64,000 bases of DNA from positions 186,001 to 250,000 of the forward strand of contig JAGEMR010000031.1 in assembly GCA_021030915.1 (NCBI GenBank), read 5' to 3'. The translations under genes and the position numbers were made by a program. This DNA is from Astrothelium macrocarpum. Lineage: Eukaryota; Ascomycota; Dothideomycetes; Trypetheliales; Trypetheliaceae. Below are positions 56,897-64,000 of the stretch, piece by piece; the first letter of the stretch is position 1, and every line of letters starts with the position of its first letter. Below the pieces are notes generated by a model, which ran no database searches, had not been told where the DNA came from, and was given only the letters and a program-made list of their open reading frames with translations.

Positions 56897-58233
56897 CCTA
56901 AAGGCAGGGAAGGATGCGGAAAGCGAGATGAAAGTTGCTTCAGTATCAGGGAATGACGTCCCGAACTGACTCCCCACGCTAGCTGGAATTGAGTATTTGT
57001 AACGAAGATCGATCGTGGCCAACGTCAAAGTACCTACGATCTGTAACCAAAAGGCCACAAGCAGCTACGGTAGGCCTTGAGGCATGTCAAAATTGCACAT
57101 TCTAGAACTGTTTGGGACTCTCCACATCGCGTGAACAGAGCCATGGCCTACAACCCTTCTGCAAAAATTTGCAAAGGCCATTTATATGCGCTGGTTCTAA
57201 TTTTAATACATTTCCCCTTTTTCGCCATAACAAGTTCAAATATCAACTCTCTCATCCACGCTGGTCAATGGAGGAAAGCAAGTTGCAAATGGCTTTCATC
57301 CTGATATGGAAACAAATCGAAATGTCGTCAGACCTGAGAAACTCTGGAAGCTTGAAATTTTGGCCTGGAAATCTCACGCGTTAACCAATCGTTCGGGCAA
57401 GGCGACAAGTAACATCATAAAAGTATAAAAATTGACCATAACCTCAAACAATTCAGAAGACTTGATCGAGACGTAAACAAACTAGGTACATTCAACCCCT
57501 ACCAAAGGTAGGCTCAAAAATACTCTGGTGGTGTTTTTCAAGGCACGCCCCGACTGTTTTGCCTCAACGTGCTTCTACACTTATCCAGGCCTTACCTGTT
57601 CCTTCCATTGACCTGCCATCAAACGGGACGCTTGTCGTGTGTAACCAGGCTCAAGCAGACGAGCAGGCGCAGGCCACGCGTCTGTGTAAAACGAATTGAA
57701 AGATATCGACCATAGAACGGCATCGCTTTGGTTTTCTTCTATTCTCATATGCCGTCTGCACGCTTTCAGCTTACGTGTTTGCTGCTTGTTACCCTCTAAT
57801 TACGGTCATGCATCAACGAACGCGAGTTTCAATGAAGCATTGGGCGGCACAGCCATGCAAGCGATATTTGGCTTTTGTTCACACGAAACTTTGATTCTTT
57901 TGGGAGTGGTACAGAATCCCGACGTGAAGGACAAGAAACGAAGTGTTTCTAATTAGGTGATTTTTGGTCATGAGATAGGCGTATCAATGGGTTCAGCGAT
58001 AAATGTCAAAAGGTGGCGCCTTACGGGAGAACGCATTAGCCAGGCCAGGGCGCACCCGTCTGTATCATTCTCCGTGGGAATGGTACATGAGGGGTCACCA
58101 CAAAGGCAAGCAGCTTAGCCGTGGGGCAACGCTAGAGGCAGCTATCTGGCCTTGATCGCGACTTCTTTTCCTTGCCATCAAAGGTGTCGCGGGTGACCGA
58201 TAGCGGTCTTTCATTCATACATGCCGCTGTCGC
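56897..58233. promoter_or_regulatory. Divergent region between FMP46 and the Zn2Cys6 regulator
   Basis: 1.3 kb without a supported gene between outward-facing starts; both promoters must be here. Short plus frames (57077-57384, 57696-57956) have no recognised feature. Confidence 0.4.
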
Positions 58234-60796
58234 ATGGCAGAGAACATTCGTATTCCATCGCCGTCAGTATTCTTACAGTCGACTGATATCCCTGTTGCCG
58301 AAGCAAACGCTATCAATCCCGCCTCAGTTGCCCTTCCCAAATCCAGTCAAAAACCTTTCACAGGAAACGCGAACGACACTGGTACTGCTACTGGAGGCCC
58401 AAAGCCCAAACAGACCAAGAGCCGCAACGGTAGGTACAAAGCTCGACTCGTTCATGAACTTCCACTCCTTTACCACAGAAAACATCTCAACTTTTCCCAT
58501 CTTAAATTATTGTGTAACGTGACTGACTCCACGCAGGCTGTGCAACATGTAAAAAGAAGCGATTGAAATGCGACGAGACCAAGCCAGAATGTCAACAATG
58601 TATCAAGCGCAAAGTCCCGTGTGGTGGATACGCCATAGACTACAAATGGCGTACCTTCGACGAACCGCAGCTAGCTCAGAAGGTTACAGCTGCTCATGGC
58701 AAGAAGAGTAAGCTTCTCCAGAACAGGAATGATAGGGATGTTGACAGTCGCTAGACTCATATTCAATTCCGTCTTTGCCAATCGTCACCAAGCCGTCACG
58801 TAAGGAATCCTGTTGGTCCAACCGCTCTCATGATTTGGAAAGCGCAGGCCTTCCACGCCAGGAAAATGGTCAAAGCAATCCGGTAATGGACGATTTCAAA
58901 GCTCCAGAGCGAGAAATCTTCCTCGAGAGAGATCAGGGAGATCTAGGTAATCCAGTCGCCCCGACTTCGCCGCGCCGTTCTCCTACAACAATCCTTTTGA
59001 GAGACATCGATCAAATCACTCGTTCAACAGAAATTTCGTCCTCTAAAGATGGGCAAAGAGATATAAATCAAACAAGGCCATCCTTTGTGTCCTTTGCCGA
59101 AGATCTGCCAGAATTTCTTCAAGGATCGTGGCCTGGACTTGGCTCGGGTGACGTGTGTTCTTTCGTAGCAGACACATCTCTACCCAGCACTGCAAATGAT
59201 CGTGACTGGAACATCTCTCAATTGGATGATAAATGCACGCCGGAAACAGATCGAGAGTTCAACTATGCGAATGGCCAGTATACGAATGGCCAGCATGCGA
59301 AGGCAGCTAGAAGGTCAGATGCATCGTTGTCACCGATGCGACGCTCTTCCGTACATCAAAGATCAGCTGTGGATTCACTGGATATGATGTTGCGTCAACC
59401 TCAAGTTGACGTCGGCTGCCCTGACGTCTTATTCACACGCTTTGATCGCGAAACATGTGGAATACTTTCAGTCAAAGATGGCCCTACGGAGAACGGTTGG
59501 CGCACTTTGGTTCTGCCAATGGCACGCGACTGTCCACCTCTTTATCATGCACTGGCTGCATTAACATCGTTCCATCTAGCAAAGCAATTACCGACTCTTC
59601 GCCAGCAGGGCATTGAGCATGTACAAGCAAGTTTAAACGGGTTAAGGTCTGAATTACCACAAATGCGACTGGATGCTGCTGTAGCAACTTCGCTAGTACT
59701 TGCATTTGCCGAATCTTGGGATAAGAAAATCACGACCGGCATCAATCACATCAAAGGCGCCAACTCCTTGTTACGGCGAGCACTTGCAAAGCATAAGATG
59801 CAGCCTACTCAAGGACGCGAATTTCAGCGATTGCGTTTTCTATGTAGCACATGGGTGTATATGGACGTCATTGCCCGCCTTACCTCCACCGGCAGCGCCG
59901 ACAATACCGAATTCGATGAAATCTGCCAAGTGTTTGCCTTCTCGTGCTCCACACCCCCACGCGCCTCTCCCCTTACTTGTTCTAGCGCCCTCAACCAAAA
60001 CCATGCAGGCGTCGACGCGCTCATGGGCTGCGCCGCCTCCCTCTTCCCCATCGTCGGACATACAGCAAACCTCGTCCGCCGCGTCTGGCGCACCACCGTC
60101 AACAATGCCCCCATCATCGCCGCCGCCGCTGAACTCAAGCAGCAGCTTGAATCGTGGGCTCCACCCCCTGCCGCGGCGTACGCACCGCCCGAGGACCTGC
60201 ACACCTCGATTGACGACTGCCTCAAGACGGCTGACGCGTACCGCTGGGTAACGTTACTGCACCTCTTTCAGGCGGTACCCGAGATTGCGAACCGACCCAG
60301 TGCTCAGCTTGCACACCAGACGCTCAATCTCCTCGCCATGGTGCCTCTGGCGAGTCGAGCCGTCATCGTGCAGATCTATCCGCTCTTGGCGGCTGGGTGC
60401 GAGATGGTGGACCAGGAAATGCGGGACTGGGTTAGGGATCGCTGGCGTTGCATGGGGAGGAAGATGGGCATCGGCGTTATTGAGGCTTCGCAGCGAGTTG
60501 TGGAGGAGGTTTGGAGGCGGCGGGACGAGTATGAGCAGAGAAAAAGCCAGTGTGGGGACGGAGAAGTGTTGGTGATGAATGCGGAGGAAGGGATGGTGGA
60601 GGATGAGGTGCAGTTAGGCGAGTTCTTTGATTTGGAGGGGTGGGAGATGGATGTTGGAGTTAGCTTGGGTGTGGGAGAGATGACGCCGCCGAAGCAGAAG
60701 ACGATAGGGAGTATGGATTTTGAGTACACGGTCAAGGGGAGTTTGCACTGGTTGGGAGTGATGAAAGGGTGGGACTGGGAAGTGCTGCTTGGCTGA
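58234..60796 (+). CDS. Zn2Cys6 fungal transcription factor
   Basis: Exons 58234-58429, 58537-58707 and 58755-60796 give 802 residues. The first intron falls just before the zinc cluster, as is common. Six cysteines at 67, 70, 77, 84, 87 and 94 form the binuclear cluster (CATCKKKRLKCDETKPECQQC). A linker and acidic/polar region follow, then a helical region from DCPPLYHALAALTSFHLA through EVWRRRDEY that matches the Fungal_trans_2 regulatory domain, and an acidic tail. It should bind CGG-type half-sites as a dimer in the nucleus. It lies 27 kb from the catabolic block, so a link to it is not supported. Confidence 0.92.
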
Positions 60797-61751
60797 CCTC
60801 TGCATCTCTATTTCCTTGGTCGAGCATTCATATTCGAGGAGATCTAGGGAGTTATCTGGGACAAGCAAGGGTGACGGCCTCTGACGACACGCCCCTTTCG
60901 AGTTCGTTTGCTCTTTCAGCGAGGTGTTTGGAGTATTTGTAGAAAGACAAGGAGACAGCCAGGTCAGGGATGACTTGGAGTATGACGGAGTTTGATGGCC
61001 TGGCGAAATGTCGTATTGTTTAGCTGTGGATCCGATTGCCTTTATTATGCCTGGCTATTGCATATCACATGTCTCACACTAGAATCGTCTGAGAAAATCT
61101 ACGCCGCAAATGGGTCTCATTGCCATCATCTTACGATTCCGATTCGATTACTCTTTTCGGCTTAACTGTGAGTCCATGACAGGCACCCTTGTTACAGCGG
61201 TAAATAGCGGCAGAACAGGCTAGAATCGTCATTGTTTTCCCGTTTCAGGAGAAGAGATCCGGTAGACCAACCTCACGGCTATCTGCAGATACGCATTACC
61301 TGCAACGGCTATCAATGCACAGCTGCAGCTAGAAGCACATTATCTTTCTGAACTACACAGATTGCGTCTCGCCTGTCTCAATCTTACCATCAAATCTGTC
61401 TTTGATGATGTTGGCATTCGGCTGACATCAAACCGCAGCTGCTCGTGCAGGATGCTTGTCACTAAGCTGCAGCATATGCTAGCTCAAGCAGTCTGAATCA
61501 ATGCTGGTTGAGTGTTTCCAATGCGTACCTGATCCTCACAACACTAAGTTGGAAGTGGAAATATATGAGGGTATACATTTACTCCTTTGGTAGTGCATAT
61601 CCGAGCTTCACGAGTGATGCGCGTGCTCTTGAAATAAGCAGCTTCGTAAGCTTGCTCAAGAGAAGTCTTTTTTTTTTTGCAAATAGAAGGTCTGTCTTCA
61701 TCTTTCTACCATCTCGATTTTTTTCCCATACCACCACGTCGACAGAGTAAA
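60797..61751. other. Intergenic region with no supported gene
   Basis: About 950 bases. Promoter of the cupin gene; a poly-T run precedes it at about 61670. Nothing else recognised. Confidence 0.4.
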
Positions 61752-62295
61752 ATGGGCTCAATCGCTGAGGACGTTAGCAAGCCTGTTGTATTCAATTATT
61801 TTGGAAAGGCTCAGTCAACTTTTAAGCCTCCTCTTATTGCCAACGAGAATGCGTATCTTGGTGACATTGCCTCAAGGTATGCCTTTGACTACCATCTTAT
61901 CTGATACCACTTGAGTTTAGTTCCTGGAAGCTCTCTCTAAGCTGACCATTATCACATAACAGCGACAAAGCCGACGCAGCTTCACCAATTACGTCTGGCT
62001 TCTACCGCCTTGAGAAAGGCACCCCTCTCGTTTATGCTTATACTTATCACGAAATGAAAATCATCCTCGAAGGCAGTTTCGATATTTCGGATGAAGCGGG
62101 TAACAAAGTGCATGCTGTACCAGGCGACGTGTTTTACTTTCCCAAAGGAGCCAAGATCACATTTACAACGGAAGATTATGGATTAGCTTTTTATGTAAGT
62201 TTTGCGACATAAACTTGCAGACTGTGAAAATCCGTCAATCTTGTACAAGCTAACATGCCGCACAGACTGGTGCAAGGAAAGAGGGCGCTGCGTAA
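61752..62295 (+). CDS. EutQ-like cupin protein
   Basis: Exons 61752-61876, 61963-62194 and 62266-62295 give 128 residues; the last exon encodes only TGARKEGAA. The single cupin barrel is visible as YHEMKIILEGSFDISDEAG (cupin motif 1 with altered metal ligands) and AVPGDVFYFPKGAKITFTT (motif 2). This matches fungal proteins annotated as ethanolamine utilisation protein EutQ-like. The usual HxH pair is absent, so metal binding is doubtful. Role unknown in fungi, which lack the bacterial ethanolamine microcompartment. Confidence 0.85.
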
Positions 62296-62502
62296 GTTTG
62301 AAAGTACGGTCAATTTGAGATTGAAGTTGGAACTCGGGGGCTTCCTCGTTCGAAGTAATTTGCTTTGGAAAGGATTCAGCTATCAGCTCTTGGTTGTCAG
62401 ATCATGGCAGAGAGCCTAGCCTGGTGCCACGTACTTTTTGTAATCATCGTGATCATCATGCTCATATGAAGCTCCGGGATCATAGATAATTCATGACGCA
62501 CA

Positions 62503-63117
62503 TCAAACAACCCACATACTCAGCGCAACTCCCTTTGCGAAACAGACCACGGCTACCAGATCCACTGTCAATGTCCTCACCGTGTGCCACACTAACCATG
62601 CCTTTGTATCCCTCTCATTCTCCGCCACCACCTCTCTCTCCTCCTTTTCCTCCCCATCCCGCTCAATGATCCGCATCAAAAGCGGTGCCACGGCCGGCAC
62701 AAATGCAAGATGACCAATCGCTGCTACTGCGCCATACGTATACCACTTCGCAATCAATGTCGTTTCGAGCGTCTGATGGTGCTGCAGCCAGCGGCCGGAC
62801 AGCGCGCCAGCGACGGTGGAGGTTAGGACACAACCGACAATGACGCTGCTGCCAGGGACGAGGAAGCCAGCCCACCAGCGCGAGTAAGGACGTCCGGAGT
62901 GGATGTGCGTGGGCGGCGAAGAGTTGCTAGATTTGGATGTGGGAGATGGTTTAGGGAGGAAGGCAAAGAGGATGGGGTACTGGAAGGCGGAGAGGGCGAG
63001 GGAGGCGGAGGAACTGCAGAGGGGAAGAAGCAGCGCTGGATGGGATGTCATGATTTGAAGGCCTGTATTGGGAGCAATGCGCCTGTGCCAGAAGAGACGC
63101 CTGAATTGGAAATACAC
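62503..63117 (-). CDS. Small integral membrane protein (DUF1772-like)
   Basis: Single exon. The longest frame is 204 residues, but the Met at 63051 (MTSHPALLLPL) is the likely start, giving 182. About four hydrophobic segments are present: the N-terminal ALLLPLCSSSASLALSAFQY, GFLVPGSSVIVGCVLTSTVAGAL, WYTYGAVAAIGHLAFVPAVAP and VDLVAVVCFAKGVALSMWVV. The pattern agrees with fungal DUF1772-type membrane proteins, some of which act as anthrone oxygenases; no cluster for such a product is nearby. The loop between segments 3 and 4 is strongly charged (ERDGEEKEERE). Confidence 0.75.
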   Translation of the reverse strand: MYFQFRRLFWHRRIAPNTGLQIMTSHPALLLPLCSSSASLALSAFQYPILFAFLPKPSPTSKSSNSSPPTHIHSGRPYSRWWAGFLVPGSSVIVGCVLTSTVAGALSGRWLQHHQTLETTLIAKWYTYGAVAAIGHLAFVPAVAPLLMRIIERDGEEKEEREVVAENERDTKAWLVWHTVRTLTVDLVAVVCFAKGVALSMWVV

Positions 63118-63630
63118 GGTTGCGGAAGAAGAGTTAAATGTGGAGTATTTGACGTGTCCTGGGAGTGACGGCGTTGTTTTGGCATGTGGCGTGCATTATT
63201 TTAGCTGAACTTAAGCACCCACTCCCAACATGGTCTTTCTGACCGTTGACTATTGACTGTCACTATAATTTGTAAAACCTGGAAGATCACTGCGGAAGAA
63301 AAGCTTCCTGGTGCTCAGGCTAGATACGAAATCTCGGAGGTCGCAACTTTCTTTGCCCTATGCAAGGGGCAGCAATCCATTTTCTGCGCGCATCGACTGG
63401 TTTGGCATTGAATTATTATAGGAACCATAGAATACTAGGATTATCATTATTATCTTTAGGTAAAGCTCATTGGATAATTCCGAGTATATGTTAGAAGAAA
63501 ATTGTAGGTCATCGTCATAAGCTATCCCTCGATGGTTTCATTCATGTTGATACATTTTCAACTAAAGTCAGAGATTAGACAAGAACCATTGCGGCACAGC
63601 CGCATTAATCTTCAAGAGCTCTACCCATTC
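63118..63630. other. Intergenic region
   Basis: About 510 bases between the membrane protein and the 3' end of the secreted protein gene. No gene recognised. Confidence 0.35.
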
Positions 63631-63981
63631 CTATCGACCATAACCACCACTGCCGCCACTAATACGACCATCAAGTGTGGTTGTGGATGTATTACCGGTG
63701 GTTACATTCATGGCATTGTGAATGAATTTCTCCATATTCTGCTTCATTTGTTGCTCGACCTGGGGTGGTATACCTGCGCCAGTGAAATTGGTCACAGCAC
63801 CAGCACCGCTGCCACCATAGCCAGAACCGCTGCCGTAACCACTGCCAGTGCCGCTGCCGCCGCCGCCACCGCCAGAATTGTTTAGAGCACGGGCATTATG
63901 ATGTGGGAGCGGACTGGCGAGACCCACGGAAGAGAAGACTGCGAGAAGGGCGATGTAGGCGATGGGTTGGGAAAAATGCAT
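63631..63981 (-). CDS. Small glycine-rich secreted protein
   Basis: Single exon of 116 codons. It starts MHFSQPIAYIALLAVFSSVGLASPLP, a good signal peptide with a likely cut after GLAS. The mature part has a Gly/Ser/Tyr run (GGGGGGSGTGSGYGSGSGYG), a short helical segment (PPQVEQQMKQNMEKFIHNAM) and several Asn-x-Ser/Thr sites. There are no cysteines in the mature protein, unlike typical disulfide-rich effectors. A cell-wall or surface role is possible; nothing more can be said. Confidence 0.7.
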   Translation of the reverse strand: MHFSQPIAYIALLAVFSSVGLASPLPHHNARALNNSGGGGGGSGTGSGYGSGSGYGGSGAGAVTNFTGAGIPPQVEQQMKQNMEKFIHNAMNVTTGNTSTTTLDGRISGGSGGYGR

Positions 63982-64000
63982 AGTAATAGATTGAAACGAA

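Noticed and set aside
59700..60251. Long frames on both strands within the regulator gene
   Set aside because: These are shadows caused by a GC-rich stretch; the plus frame with the Fungal_trans_2-like helices is the real one.
1..64000. CRISPR arrays, insertion sequences or prokaryotic operons
   Set aside because: Spliceosomal introns and fungal gene families show this is fungal nuclear DNA; no spaced direct-repeat array, transposase or reverse transcriptase frame was seen.

Overview
The window is nuclear DNA from a filamentous ascomycete (Pezizomycotina; a Dothideomycete or Eurotiomycete is plausible, but I cannot place it further). Genes carry short GT-AG introns, mostly 50-100 nt, and sit on both strands without operons. 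Families typical of this group are present: a RID-type DNA methyltransferase, a Zn2Cys6 regulator, FMP46, an EutQ-like cupin and fungal P450s. I joined exons by hand, using splice sites, reading phase and family continuity. About 26 protein-coding genes can be supported, plus one clear pseudogene, one partial gene at the left edge and a few doubtful ORFs.

Left flank (1-10.4 kb): the 5' part of a secreted MRJP/Yellow-like protein, a class 3 (sn1-diacylglycerol type) lipase, and a small BLOC-1-like coiled-coil protein. A 3.9 kb stretch follows with no convincing gene, only microsatellites.

Catabolic block (10.4-31.5 kb): two P450s, a UROD/MetE-like zinc protein, a salicylate-hydroxylase-type FAD monooxygenase, a second decayed FAD monooxygenase, an MFS exporter/importer, an APC amine/amino-acid permease, a 4,5-dihydroxyphthalate decarboxylase-like protein, a flavocytochrome b2-like 2-hydroxyacid dehydrogenase and an ochratoxinase-like amidohydrolase. 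Uptake, amide cleavage, ring hydroxylation, decarboxylation and hydroxyacid oxidation could form one route for using an aromatic (perhaps amide-linked) compound. No polyketide synthase, NRPS or terpene synthase core is present, so a catabolic role fits better than biosynthesis. That reading is inference.

Centre (31.5-42.6 kb): an F-box-like protein; a protein joining a fungal STAND-type N-terminal domain to a C-terminal UBR-box zinc finger; amidophosphoribosyltransferase (purine synthesis); a RID-clade cytosine methyltransferase with an altered motif IV; and a tiny conserved membrane-type protein with a possible alternative 3' exon. The methyltransferase is of interest beside the pseudogene at 18.7-20.0 kb, whose lesions look largely like C-to-T/G-to-A changes, as RIP would leave.

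Right flank (43-64 kb): mostly conserved genes. They are an MRS2 magnesium channel, a sugar transporter, a medium-chain dehydrogenase, a mitochondrial hotdog thioesterase-like protein, a large RRM protein with low-complexity tails, FMP46, a Zn2Cys6 regulator, an EutQ-like cupin, a small integral membrane protein and a glycine-rich secreted protein.
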